64,000 nt of DNA from Larimichthys crocea (taxonomy: Eukaryota > Chordata > Actinopteri > Sciaenidae): positions 24,513,606 through 24,577,605 of the forward strand of contig NC_040017.1 of the NCBI RefSeq assembly GCF_000972845.2, in the 5' to 3' direction. Positions 45,905-59,100 of the stretch are shown here, piece after piece. The notes below the pieces were generated by a model. That model was given only the letters and a program-made list of their open reading frames with translations. It was not told where the DNA came from and ran no database searches. Position numbers and translations under genes: made by a program. How positions within the stretch are numbered: position 1 is the first letter of the stretch; each line of letters opens with the position of its first letter.

Positions 45905-45980
45905 CATTGTGACAATAATTACCTGTTTCCTACTGAGAGGAATGTTGTTCTCAAACGACGACAGCCTCCACACACTTGTT
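45905..45980 (-). pseudogene. Relic of carbonic anhydrase IV exon 7
   Basis: On the minus strand it encodes ENNIPLSRKQ followed by a GTAATTATTGTC donor, matching ENTIPLSRDQ and the identical donor at the end of ca4 exon 7 (48229-48260). Farther upstream the similarity fades (CGACGACAG versus AGACGACAG) and the SLTTPNC part is missing. No other exon of this second copy was identified, so it is called a decayed duplicate. Confidence 0.65.
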
Positions 45981-46104
45981 TTGTTCAGTTAGTGCAGCAT
46001 GCATACAAGAATCTGCAAATAAGCTGAAGTTATCCCTGAAAACAAAACATGTTTTACAAAGAAGGACTCAAACAAATACTCATACTAATATTTATTCATC
46101 GATT

Positions 46105-46930
46105 GCATAATGTCGTACAGACATCAGAGAGCTAAACAGTGTACCAAAGTCTGAGTCAGCGCAACATCGTTTAGATAATTTAACTGCAAGCCAAAAGTGC
46201 GAGTGATCAACAGAGCCGTGTAATAAATTGTGATAACATTCCACAGGAGATAATATAACAATCAACTAAATAGTCTCATAGATTCATCTGGGTCATCCTC
46301 CAAGGTAACTGTCCAATCAAAATTAAAACCATGGACTGATCATTGAACTTAGTAGTACAGTTTGTTCTGGAAATAAAAAGAGCTTTGTGTTGTGCAGAGA
46401 TATTCCTAATACTGCACTTCTAAATATTCGACTGAAACAAAATAAAACAATATTTTGTTCACTGGTAATTTAATAAAAGTGATTTCAAGGGTTCAAAACT
46501 ATGTGAACCCCTTTCAGTTATTAGAGTATTGCACCATCTTCAGCAGCAATAACTTCAGGTCGAGTTAGGTCAGAAGTCTGGCATGAGACAAGCTTTTCAG
46601 ACAAGCTAAAGCTTTATCTTTACTACTGTTGACTTGAGATTATTTGCCACGATTTTACAATATGCCTCAAAATTCATGATTCTCTGGACCGTGCGGAGTT
46701 GTCCGGGTCATCAGGATGAAAAGCTCCATGCTTCACTGTTTGAAGAAGGTTCTTTTGGTGAGATGGAGTGTTGACTTTTTGCCAAAGAAAGAAAGAAAGC
46801 TTCAAACATGTTGGTCGATGTTTTCTTCTTATTGTCTCGAATGCAGAAAGAGAGGTCCAGAAATCTCTAGATGTGACGTTTCAGTTGGTTTTAACCTATA
46901 TTGCAGATATTTTCAGAGGTTTTGGCAGCG
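46105..46930. repeat. Duplicated non-coding block, copy B
   Basis: Partner of the block at 44940-45750, with the same ordered segments, and sitting between the ca4 3' end and the ca4 exon 7 relic. The reading frames it opens (46716-46965) show no family features. Confidence 0.6.
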
Positions 46931-47224
46931 TTGCAGTCATTTTCAGTGTTTGCGTTTGTAGATAAGTTGCCTCACAGTGGACAGATAGAGCTTTATAGCT
47001 TTCCAAAGATAAATGTGTTGTCAGTGACCTCTTCCTGAGATTTATTTTCTTCTCTGCACCTTCTTCACCTCTATGGATGCACTTTGACAAGATTAACTGA
47101 CCTGGTTTTATCTGTGTCTTCCCACAAGATCTCTTATTTCATTGGTTAATTTAGTCACCGCCTTGGTTGTTATTATTGTGTTTTCATGCTCGTTTTAAGA
47201 AATGCAGCTCACAGTTCACCAAGT

Positions 47225-47230
47225 TTTATT
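47225..47230 (-). terminator. Candidate polyadenylation signal of ca4
   Basis: Reads AATAAA on the minus strand, about 245 bp after the ca4 stop codon. Confidence 0.4.
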
Positions 47231-47473
47231 TACAGAAAGTTATTTTTAATTTATATTTTTTCACAACACAATTGATTTCCTCAGAAAACAAACATATAAC
47301 TTATCTTAATATACATATATGTAGTTTTATACAGAACAAAGATGACGTGTTAGAACCGCACACACTGCATACATCACATTCACACATACATCATTTACTT
47401 ACAAATATACAGTTCATTATATGTGACAATCATCAATTGTTCATAAAGGCTGAGTAAATAAAACATGAAGCTT

Positions 47474-50385
47474 TCATCCTGCAGTGTGCAGAGAGAGTGC
47501 ACTGGATACCAGCACTGACACGAAGAGTAACACAGTGCTAACCAGAGCAACGTGGCCACCGGAGTAATACACCTGCCGTGCATTCATGGGCTGCACTGGT
47601 CTGTAGGTGTTGACCATCTGCTTTCCATCAGGATACAGAAGCTGGGAGAACGCAGTGAGCTGGAACAGAGACAAAACAATACAATAAATACAATAAATTT
47701 CACAATACTTAGGTGAAAAAGTAACATGCAGGGTGACAAAGTGGCACATTTTATAAATGCAAAAGGTGGAGTGGGAGAAGTATTTACAATCAGTGTTGTA
47801 GTGTTGGATCAAATGACTACCTGTAACATTAAAAGTCATGCTCATCGCCCGTTCCCATCAGCTCTATGGAGCATTTTAGCATCTTTCAGCTACTTGTTTT
47901 GGTTTTACAGCCTACACTACAAAGTTGGCAAATAGCCGGTGGACATAGAACCAAAACAGAGCTAGAATAAGACAAATTATTTAACTTAGATTTGGGAGAT
48001 GGCCAAAAAAACCCTGACTCCAAATGAATGCAGGATGTGTAAATAGACAACTATTTGCTCACAGGTTCACCATTTTGACTTAATCTCTAGTTTTAGAGGG
48101 ATTTTCACGCAATCAGATTATCTGAAAGACTTAGAGTCAGTTATTTTGACTTGACAATGGGGGAATAGTGAGTGTTCAATATGAATATACTTTCCTCCTC
48201 TGGATAGACATATCGTGACAATAATTACCTGATCCCTGCTGAGAGGAATGGTGTTTTCAAACACACTCCAGACGACAGCTTCAGCACAGTTAGGTGTAGT
48301 CAGAGAGCCATCATAGCGAAAGTACTTGGTCATATTGTCCTTGTGAGGAATGAACATTTCCAGGGACACTCCCGTCAGTGTCGTGCTGTTGTCTGGTTTT
48401 ATAAAACATTAACAAAACAACATTAAACAATACAGAGGTTCAAGGTGACAACATTGTTCCAATGTATTTATTGATAGTCCATCACTAAAGGTGTTTTATG
48501 ACTGACTGTGTTATCTCATATCAAACAATTGTGCTATTCTGAAAGATAATGACACTCAATGTCACTTTATTGTTTTTCCAGGTCAGCAGATATGACTTAC
48601 TTGGTTCTGTGATATACTTCAGAGCATTTATCAACGGATCAAATTTCTTATTTGCAGACTTGGACTCCTGGAATGAAAGAATAAAATATTAAATTTACAA
48701 TCTGAAATCACATTTTTGTGAAAATTTGGACGACGTATACTGAAAGATTTGGTTCAAACAGATGCTGGAGCTTAATACGGAGTATAATACATACAAATGG
48801 ATTTGGTTTTAAACAAAAACATTGTTAAAGTAACTATCATGAGGTCACTGTCCATGACCTCTTATCCTTTGCAGGGTCACAGGGGTCTGGAGCTGATCCC
48901 AAGTGATCAGCTGCTATTTATAAAGTTATGTATTAACTGATTGCGGAAGATTCCAGTGAACGTTTATGTTTCGTAGTATTTCTTTTGTTAGATGTTTTTG
49001 GTGTACCTCAGGGCGCTATTGTCGGCCTATTTATTTTTTAATTTTTTAGGAACAAATTAAATTTAAATTAAAATTGCATTCATCAAAAGTGCATCTTAGA
49101 ATTTAGGAGCCCTTTATTAAATGTGCAACAATCATATTGATATAATACTCCATCGTCCTTTACAAATCTATTCTGTCTCAGTTATGGTGCAGCTTTAAAA
49201 TGCCTGATGCCAGTTGATCTACTCATATAAAACCTCAATTTTAAACTGATTTCCACATTTTTGTTGTAAGAAAAACAAATAAAATCACCTGAAAGAAAAA
49301 ACCAAGAACAGCCACGCCTGTGCGGTCTCTTACAGCCTGGGATAAAGACTCATACTCCTCTTTTATGTGGACGATGTGCATCTGTAGGCAACATAAAATG
49401 ACTGATTTGAATACAGTGCATAAAATGGCTTTATCACACATACTGCTGATTATAACACACTTCAATCATACCTCCATTGGAAATTGTTCTCCATCAATCG
49501 TGTGTTCAGACCCTGGTCCTCCATTTTTGCCCCAATGCAGGTGAACTTGAAGTGCCTTGTATGTTGTAGGCAGATTTCCTCCTTTGATTCTCATAGTGGC
49601 GGGCAAATCCAGTTGAACTAGGAGAGTATAGGGTATTTGTTTTATTATTAAATCAGGTGATATGGGACTGTAGATCATTTTACTCCTCTTACTCTACGTC
49701 TTACTTATTTACCTCAACTGTTTTACGACTGAGGTTAATGGCCTTATGACTATTTTACAGCCAGGTCACTTCAGCCGAGCTGATTTAAATCACATTACCT
49801 TCCTCTTTTTATCACACAAAACTGCAATTATCACAAAGACATACCGGTGTGACCGTTGTTTGTAAGGCGACCATGAAAAGTTTCTTGATAGCCGATGAGT
49901 TCAAAAGAGGTCAGGCGTTCATCCAGGAGTATTTTCTTTGTCATTATGTTAACTGGAGACTGTGATCTGCCGCTGCAGTCCTCTGAAACCGCTGCCCACA
50001 CTTCTGGACCTGTGAAGGCAAGTGGATGAAAACAATAACTCCATGATACATATTCAAACTGTGGATAACAGTAGCTCATCTTACCTGTGCAGGTGTAATT
50101 GCATGAAACTTGAGACTGGTAGCACCAATCTACAAAGAAAATGTTAAATGAGACATTTAATAGAAAACTGATACAAGCCTGCAGCTGAATTATCCATCTG
50201 TAGGAACAAATTATGAGAAATAAATATCTGAAATTTCTTCGTTTTAACAAGCAAGCCCAAACATTTTTGCCATTAGTTGAATAATATTTAAAAATCTTGC
50301 AGCTCAGTCCCAAGGAGAACGTACCTGCGCCTGAGACAATCTTCACAGAGGATGCAAACAAACAGAAAACAGCTGCGAGCAGCAT
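47474..50385 (-). CDS. ca4: Carbonic anhydrase IV-like, GPI-anchored extracellular enzyme
   Basis: Eight minus-strand exons, all in phase: 50385-50325, 50129-50085, 50009-49845, 49617-49472, 49381-49289, 48667-48601, 48392-48229 and 47659-47474, for 308 aa (human CA4 is 312). The enzyme hydrates CO2 to bicarbonate at the outer cell surface, in fish notably in gill, kidney and heart. A signal peptide fills residues 1-19 (MLLAAVFCLFASSVKIVSGA). The first mature exon has the Cys-rich start DWCYQSQVSCNYTC typical of CA4. Zinc ligands are His116, His118 (VHLHWG) and His141 (MHIVH), the proton-shuttle histidine is His89 (NNGH), and the active-site SLTTPNC motif is at 222-228. The C-terminus is a hydrophobic stretch suited to GPI-anchor attachment. 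Fish have several ca4 paralogues (ca4a, b, c), which were not distinguished. A relic exon downstream suggests tandem duplication. Confidence 0.92.
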
Positions 50386-50851
50386 CGTGAACAAACTGTT
50401 GCTGTCAAAGTCTGTCTGCGTTGAAGGTTTTGGAAGACGATGTCAGAAACAGTCAAACCATCCCGTTTATAAGACAGGTGGGCCCACCTATCAATCCCGC
50501 CCACGTCGCTTGTTTTAGTTTTATGACTCTTGAGACTAGTGATACAGCAAACACTGATATCTGATACACACAAGTGATAGGGAATGGACCCTTATTCACA
50601 GGGTTTGGCCTGAAATCTCTGAGCTTGAATGATGCCGTTTAGATTAGTTTGATAGATACCTGATCAGATATTGTAAACTATTATTATTATATAATATTAT
50701 CCTTTTGTGAATGAGTTCTTAGAGGGCAGAGTTATCAGTGAATGACACATGGAAAAAACACTTTTTACTACTACTGTTTGTTACTGCTTCTGTTTTGTGA
50801 GTTACTGCTAAGTCATATGGGCTACGTCCATTTTGTCACCTCTCACACCAT

Positions 50852-50907
50852 TTATATATATATATATATATAATATATATATATATATTATATATATATA
50901 TATATAT
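50852..50907. repeat. (AT)n microsatellite
   Basis: AT run with two phase shifts. Confidence 0.95.
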
Positions 50908-51642
50908 TACTCAGCGGTTTATGACTAAGGTTAATGAGGTCAATACTTGAATTAGACAGATGCAACCGGATATTGCTCAATGAATACTTTTATGCATCAC
51001 ATTAGTGAATCAGTTTTAAGCTTAACCGAACCCTCCTGTTATCAACTGCAGTACTTTTCCAGATGATAAAAACACAAGTATAAATGAGATTTTTTTCACT
51101 TGAAGCATCTTCTTTTGGGCTAAAATGACAACAGGGACACACATAATATACTGTAATGTAACTTCAACATTAAGTTTATTTGGTTTAAAACCTTTAAATA
51201 ACCATTCATGTTAAATTCGATCATCTTATCGATGAGAGCCAGATATATAGTAAAGTATAAGGTCATGGAGGTCATGATTTATCACATGTTTCTCATCAGC
51301 GGTCATCGAGACAGGTCGTGTCCTACACACTTTTAATGAGTCATAAATTACTTGCATTCTTAAGCACAGTCTCAAGAGGATGTTGGAAATAAGTAAGTGA
51401 AGTTATTTTCATGCATCATGGAACATAGATGCACTATGACTGTATGATAAGTAATAAGACAAGACAGAGCTTTATTTAGATAGAAGATGATCAATAAACT
51501 GTAATAAGGTCTTCTTATGACTGGCACTGTGAGTAGTGAACAAGTAGACAGTACTGTTAAAATAATAATGCACAAACCAAAAGGATATTAATGTGTTATT
51601 GAGATTGTTGTATGTATTAACAGTGTGTTTGTGGGCCTGGTG

Positions 51643-51643
<1 letters not shown>

Positions 51644-51729
<86 letters not shown>
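51644..51729. repeat. (AT)n microsatellite
   Basis: AT run of about 43 units with one phase shift. It could extrude a cruciform. Confidence 0.97.
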
Positions 51730-51731
<2 letters not shown>

Positions 51732-51889
51732 TATAATACATATTTAACTTTTAACTATTTTATATCTACCCTTTATCACGCAATTAAGTAAGTTAGGTAG
51801 GTAGATAAAATAGAATAAATATAAATAGAATTAAAGTTTAAGGAAGGAAGAAGATATTTTTCTATAAATATACAAAGTATACAAAAAAA

Positions 51890-51971
51890 AGTTTGTGCAA
51901 TCTTGGTCAGAGAATGAGTCAGTGCAAGTGAGTTTGTGCAATCTTGGTCAGAGAATGAGTCAGTGCAAGTG
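51890..51971. repeat. Perfect 41-bp tandem duplication
   Basis: Units 51890-51930 and 51931-51971 are identical, beginning AGTTTGTGCAATCTTGGTCA. Confidence 0.95.
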
Positions 51972-52458
51972 ATGTGTCAGATGTTACTGAATAAGACACA
52001 GAGGGGAGTTCACAGTTTACAGTCATTTATAACAGTAGATGTCGTATTGAGTCATTTTTTTAAATAAATTTGGTAAAAAATATTTCATCAATCAACATTT
52101 AATAGAATTTTCATCAGGATACACTCTTAAAATTTAGTTTACACCTCAGGAAAAAACACATTTAACTGTGCTGTTCCTATTGAAGTATGATTAAAATAAA
52201 TGTGTGTTTAATGGTGTCACTGTAGGCAGCATATCAGTTAAAATATAGTTTATTTTATGTCAAAAACAGCCACATATGAAGCATGGATGCCGTTTAACAG
52301 CCACAAACACGTGTTCTCCTCTGGCTTTGAACGCAGCACGGTGACGTAGTGGTCACGTGTGGTGCGTTCACGAGTTCTTGTGTGTGTGTGTCACGAGCAT
52401 TGTGAAGCGGGGTCACTGTCAGCACCTGTCCTGCAGGTAAACGGTGTTTCCCGCTGTG

Positions 52459-55400
52459 ATGGACCGCTGGAGGGGCAGAGTGGCTCTGGTGACCGGAGCC
52501 TCGGTCGGGATCGGGGCGGCTGTGGCTAAGGAGCTGGTCCGACACGGTATGAAGGTGATGGGCTGCGCCAGGGACGTCGAGAAGATCCAGGTTTGCTCTT
52601 TGCTTTAAAAGTTTCTGCAGTTTTTTTTAAAAGGTGGATTAAGTAAATTAAAGTTCACATCAGGCAAGAAACACAAACTAAAGTAAAGCATAAATGCAGA
52701 GCAGGCGCTTCGAGTATGATGCGAGGCAACTTTGGACTTTGTGACCCTTCAACTGTTTCAATGTGATTTACAGAGTTTCCTGATGGACAGTGAAGTAGCC
52801 AGCTGTAGCTGCTGTTAGCTCAGTAAGTGAAGCAGCTGCTATGGACGTAGCTAATGGCAGAGGAAGAGGATTTAAAAAAAAAAAAAAAAGGCAGTTTGTT
52901 TGTTTTGTGTTGTTTGGTTGTGTTAGTAAAGTTGTCGATGCAAACTTAAACTTGAGGCTGGCTGCAGAGTCTCCATAAGTCCCCATGTTAAACTTAACTT
53001 CACCTTAGAAATAAACATGTTTACAGCCTGGTACAAAATACAGTTTTGGTCTCTGTAGCTAATTTCACCGTTCATGACAACTGTACTGAGGGTGAATTTA
53101 TATACAACTCACCTGTTCACATTATATTAAAGCTTAAAGTTATGCAGGATTAACAGCGTGGACGCTTTGATTGACAGTTGGGTAGCTTGTTTAAACACCT
53201 GGCTTCAACTGCTCCACCTCAGGTCCACTGACGATCGATACCGAATACCAAATCTTGCATAATGTTCTAACTTGGCATCAGTTTCTTCACCATGAACACA
53301 TATCATCCACTCAACAGTAGCTCTATACCCAACTCAAACAACACAGTGAAAAGTATTATTACATATATAAACAGCTTTAGGGGATTGCTAACAGTGATGT
53401 GTTTATGCACGGAGGGTGAACTTGGGTTAAAACATGAGCTTTATAGTTGTAGAGAAAGTGATTTCATAAAACTGTTTTGCTCTGTTATGTAAGCTGAGAG
53501 AATGATTTGAAGTTAATGTTTTTCATGCTCACTTGCTGAATCACAGCCCGTTTTAGTTAAATATAAACCCACTAAACACTAACCTGTCTTCTGTTTCTCT
53601 TGCTGCTGAAACCTCCCTGTGGATTTAAGATAATACATCATCCATCAGTAGTCGAGTTCATACAGGTCATACAGGAGGCGGGCCATCTCTGCTAACGTTA
53701 TAAAAATTAAAACACTTTTAAAAGAGGCAAAGCTGCTATTCCACACAGAAAAAGGCAGTGAAGAGTTTCAAACTTTAATGCTACTTGTTCCAAATAAGTT
53801 GGGTATGAAAGGTAAGCGAGGATCGGGCGAGGTTTAGGTCGTGTCCTCCGGGCTAAAAAGGGAAAATCCATGTTTTTACCAGCGCAAACTTAAAGAGAAG
53901 CATCTGTGATGGTGTGTGACTGTGAGCGCACCGTTAACGCTGAAGGGTGCATGCAGGTTTTGGAGCAACACGACAGCTTTTTTTAGGGACGTCCCTGCTA
54001 ATTTCAGCAAGACCATACCAAGACAGCAACAGCAAGCTACAGCAACGTGCATTCATAGGCGGTTATTAGACCAGCCTGCCTCCCACTGAAAATGTTTAAT
54101 GTGTTTATGAAGAGAAAAATATGACAATGTGGACCCTGAACTGTTACTGCAACTAGAGTTGTGTATCAAGCAGGAACAGGAGAGAATTTCACTCTCTAAA
54201 CTCCGTCACTCGGTTCCTAAACGTTTACTGAGTGTTGATGGAGCACAGAGGTAAACATGCCCTCGTACCAACTGTTGGAAAGTGTTGCCAGCATCAAACA
54301 TTACATAGCTTGTGTTTCATGGTTGTTACTAAGTCGATCAGTATGTGTCAGACCTGTCTGGCCTGCTGCCTCAGCCAAACAATTTCTTGAGAGTCGACCT
54401 GTAATGAATGCTGCTGAGTTAACTCAAGTTTCCCTGAAGTCAGCAGTCTGCTGCCTTTTTTAAATTCATTTAAAATGAAAAGATTGACGATGACACCCGC
54501 TTCAAAAAGTCGATTTTATGAAGTTGATTTTCTGTTTGGATTTCAGAAACTGGCAGCCGAGTGTCAAAGCGCAGGTCACAGCGGTGTTTTGGTGCCTTTC
54601 AAGTGTGACCTGAGCAACGAGGAGGAGATCCTGTCCATGTTCGCCGCCATCAAAGAGCAGCACAAAGGCGTGGACGTGTGCATCAACAACGCCGGCCTGG
54701 CTCATGCAGAGCCGCTCTTAAGTGGCAAAACCAGCGGCTGGAAGAACATGATGGATGTAAGAACTGTTTTAGGAATCAAATATAATATGGGTGTCCTACA
54801 GGACTGACTCATTTCTAATTTTTAAAGTGTGAAGTTTGTAGTCGATTATTGTTTTTCTCTGTAGGGGAATTTAAATATCTCAAAAAGTTTATAAACAAGC
54901 AGCTTGTGTTTGAATGATCTTTTATTTTCAGGTATTAACGTGTGAATTTTTCTGCTTTTCTTCGCAGGTGAACATTCTTGGGTTGTCTATATGCACACGT
55001 GAGGCGTATCAGTCAATGAAAGAAAGAAATGTTGACGATGGGCACATCATCAACATAAACAGGTACAATGACGGTCATGCTTGTTAGGCTGATTCAGTGT
55101 TTTAGTTAGTTCGTTAGTTTCTTTGTCGCTAAAATTTCAAATTTTATCACCATTCAATTATAGATGCATATCGGCAGAGTTTTCCATTATCAACATGTGG
55201 GAGGCAAAGTAATAGATCGCCCGTTTATGGCACTAACTAGGGCTGAAGCTAACGATTATTTTCATTACTGATTAATCTGTTAATATGGTGATGCCTTCCG
55301 ATTATTTGTTTGATCAACCAACAGCCTCATAGATGGTCCACAAAATTCAGACTCTGGAACTAGGGAATCAATTATCATTAATACATGTGGCTAAATGCTG

Positions 55401-56100
55401 GTGCTGCCGTCTTTCCTCTGTTGCAGCATGTCTGGACATCGTGTCACTCCGAATGCCGACGTACATTTCTACAGCGCGACCAAGTACGCTGTGACGGCTC
55501 TGACGGAGGGCCTGAGACAGGAGCTGCGTGAGGCGAACACCCACATCAGAGCCACAGTGAGGCTTCACCACAGTCTGCTTCATCTCCACAAGCACCATTA
55601 ATGCCATTATTAGCTTATTAATAAGACAAATTCACAGTACTTCATGAAGTTTGAATCCGTTCTTCCTGCAGAGCATTTCTCCTGGTTTAGTGGCGACAGA
55701 ATTTGCTCAGCGACTGTACAATCCAGATAAAGCTGCTGCTGCGTACACTAAAATCAAGGTAAAACTGTTTTTCATATTAATTTATTATAGTGTTAATATA
55801 ATCAGAATTAAAAAGTATCTGGACCATAGAAACATCTTTCATGTTCACTTCTTTCAGTGTCTGGAAGCAATCGATGTTGCTGATTCTGTGACATACGTCC
55901 TGAGTGCCCCTCCACATGTGCAGGTATGTGATTTCTTCTCTTGTCTTATCAACACCGTCACGTTTTCAGTCTTTGTTTTTCTTTTTACTGTTGAAATCAG
56001 TTGTTTGTTTGCACATAATCAGATAACCTTCAACTTCAGACGTATCCTTTTCTTTCAGATCGGAGACGTTCAGATGCGACCTGTGGAGCAGGTGTTGTAG
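52459..56100 (+). CDS. dhrs11: Dehydrogenase/reductase SDR family member 11
   Basis: Seven exons: 52459-52590, 54547-54756, 54968-55062, 55427-55556, 55672-55758, 55858-55923 and 56059-56100, all with GT/AG borders and in phase, giving 253 aa (human is 260). DHRS11 is a cytosolic NADP(H)-dependent short-chain dehydrogenase reported to act on 3- and 17-ketosteroids and other carbonyls. It shows the cofactor motif TGASVGIG (12-19), NNAG (91-94), the catalytic region INSMSGHR with Ser146 or Ser148, and YSATK (Tyr161, Lys165). The end [14 protein letters not shown] is characteristic of DHRS11. The start GTGATGGACCGCTGG fits human ERWRDR. The first intron is about 2 kb. Confidence 0.95.
55240..55335 (+). 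repeat. GCTGCAACTAACGATTATT-type repeat, copy 4 (dhrs11 intron 3)
   Basis: AGGGCTGAAGCTAACGATTA then TTTTCATTACTGATTAATCTG, a shortened copy of the family. Confidence 0.65.
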
Positions 56101-56151
56101 TGTTGCATCGCGTGATTTGGTGTACGGAGACATTTTTCATATGATCTATGA

Positions 56152-56157
56152 AATAAA
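56152..56157 (+). terminator. Candidate polyadenylation signal of dhrs11
   Basis: AATAAA 52 bp after the stop codon. Confidence 0.5.
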
Positions 56158-59100
56158 TGACTTTATCTGATGATGGAATATCGTTGCACTTCAGCTTTAC
56201 GCACTTTGCACCGCTTTCTTGTTTATTTATTATTAATTTCTTCATTCATTCACGATAACACTTAGTACAGCCACATATCAGTGCATACGGACAGGGCGGG
56301 TCTGTGGTCATTAGAGTATCTAACGTAGATAAAAGAATTCAATCTAATAAACGGCATTAAGTGTTGCGTATCACGATGAATATAATGTACTGATAGTTTT
56401 GAATGAATGAAGAAATTTTTCCACAAGACGCTGTCCGGTCATATGTTTGGAGATAACCTGCAGTAATACTGGAGGCTTACATCATCACTCAGTTTGTTGA
56501 CTGCAGACTTTCTCTCGAATCTTTTTACAGCATAGTTTTACAAGAAACATAATTTAGGATGATTGAGGCAAAAAAGAAATCTGTTAATTTGATGTAAAAT
56601 AACTAAAATAAATTAATGAAAACTCTTCATCAAGCACACATTGTGCAGTATATACAAGATTCTTCTACGTTCTTCTACTTTTCTACATTTTAGGAGGAAA
56701 TATTGTACATTTCCTACATTTATCTGACATTTTAGGAGGAAATATTGTACATTTCCTACATTTATCTGACAGATTTAATTAATAGTTACTGCTTTAAAAT
56801 TAAGATTTTTTGCACACAAACATGAAAATGTATAAATACGACTGATAAGGAATTGATTTATTTCACAAATCTATTAACATTTCGCAGTTCAGCTTCTAAA
56901 ATTTAGAATTTGTTGCTTCCTTCCTTTACCTTTTACCTTTTAAGGTTTAGACTATTAGTTGGTCCAAATAACCTTTGGGGAAGGGAATGAGTTCTTTTAC
57001 TTTTAGTAAATATTTTTACTTCAGTAACATTTTAACTGCAGCATTTTTACTTGCAATGCTCTATTTTCTTTAGTGTGGTGTTAGTACTTTTACTTAAGTA
57101 AAGGCTCAGAGCACCGAGAGGTGAACGTCCACTAGATGTCACTGAAACAGCTCACTGATTCATTTCAGTTTGATTGGAGATGTTTCAGATTAATTAGTTT
57201 ATTTGCCATGAAACAAAGACACACTGACCTGACAGTAAACATCAGTCAAACAGCTGGATTTTAATGTGACACGATTAATCTTTTGTATGATTTTAAATCA
57301 TCGTTGTCAAGCGAGTGTGCGGTGTGTCGTCACAGTCTGAAATCACAGCACTGACTCCCACACGGAGGCTCCGGGTGGTGCATGACTTCACCCACAGACC
57401 TGTGAGTGGGAGCACAAGATGGTTGTTGATGCTTTGAAAGGTGTGATGAGTCAGTGGAAGGTGTCAGCCTGTAAACGTGGAGCTGGAGCTGGAGGAGGAA
57501 CACGTGAAGGTACACTGTTTATCAGCAAGCATGCTTGGATACATATGCACAGTTACATGGATATTAAATCAAGACAAACAGGAGGATTGATTTCCACTGA
57601 ACAACACAACACTCCTTCAGACTTTGCCCACTAGAGGTCACAAGCACGATGTTACATGTTTCCTGAGTGTTGGTGGTGGGTGAGGAGCTGAATCTGGAAG
57701 AAGTTTGTCGGGCTTCAGACTCAACACATGATGATTTTGATGCTGAGATTGAGCTTGAAGATGACGACCAACATCGTCTATCTTAAGTTTGAGGGAGGTG
57801 AAGGTTTTTTATTCCACATTTCTTTATCTAAAATTCAAGATAAAACAGTCAAGGCTTTTCTAATGAGATTAAAGATCCATAACTTCTTCAATGTATACAA
57901 GAACAGACCAGTCAATAATATTCCAGACAGAGAAAAGCAACAGAGGAAAATATCAGAGAGCTTCACTGAGCAATGTTTTGTTGCTTCTTCCTTAAATGTC
58001 TCCTTCCTTGGAGAGCCGTCAACCTCATCTACTACAATATCGACTGTAATCAGATGATATGATATGAATACATTAATTTTTCAGCCGTGTCGATGTGAGG
58101 ATGGCAGTGCTGGTCTGTCGGTCCACACTGTATTAGCTCAACACGTATTGGACAAGTTGCCATGAAACCTGGTGCCCACATTCATGTTCACCTTCAGGGT
58201 GGACTGTAGTAACTTTGGAGATCTCCTCAATGCACCCTCAGCTTACATGTTTTAACTGTCCAATGCAAAACTAATGCGAACTCACAGAACATATTTTCAA
58301 AAATCCAATATTTGTGATAAAAAGGCAGTCACACATTGGTAATATTGGTAATTTGCAGCAGCATGAAGTCGAATTGTGTAGTAGTAGAAATGTAATTCCC
58401 TCCTGTGATGGTGAGTGTGCAGACTGTGGAGGTCATTTGTTTCATCCTAACAAACCGTTTTCTTAAAATCACCAGCTGCTGTTTTAGTGAGTAACAGACC
58501 ATGAAGGCATGGAGGAGGAGGAGGAGGAGGAGGAAGTCCTGCTGAAAAAGGAAAAGAGACGAGGAAATACGAAAGCCAAGGTAACTGATGAGTGCCAACC
58601 ACCACCCACCATCTTTCTGATGTTAATGAACAGAGTCTACATGCACAAATGTTGGCACAGCACTTGGCTGACTGCTCCCGCTGAACCCCATCGCACCCAA
58701 ACAGGAAATGTGAGTCAGAGAAAACGGGGCGAGTCTTTGCGAACATCACCTGCCAGAAATGATGCATGGGCTTGTATAGACGTAGAAAAAAGGTCAATGT
58801 GGCACATCAATGAGGAGAAATTAAAAAAAATTGTGATTACAAGGATTTTAATGAGCAGGTAAATCAATGTGTGGCCTCGTTTTAACTTCCATCTCATGTG
58901 CCATGAGATGAGTCTGTTGTTTTAATATACAGCAGGAGTCTTCAAACATTTTAAGCCTGGTCTATAATAACTTTTATATTTACTTAATTCAAATTTTATT
59001 TCACCTTATTAACCTATTTACATATTGGGTTATTGGCCTATATGTGTTTATGATGTGAAGTTGGAATTGGAGTGCAAACGCCTCCACTGTTTGTAGTTTC

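Larger units (their letters stand above)
50386..52458. other. Intergenic, ca4 to dhrs11 (divergent)
   Basis: Both flanking genes start here. It contains two long AT microsatellites and a 41-bp tandem duplication (listed separately), and no exon. The 5' end of dhrs11 near 52320-52450 is GC-richer than its surroundings. Confidence 0.5.
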
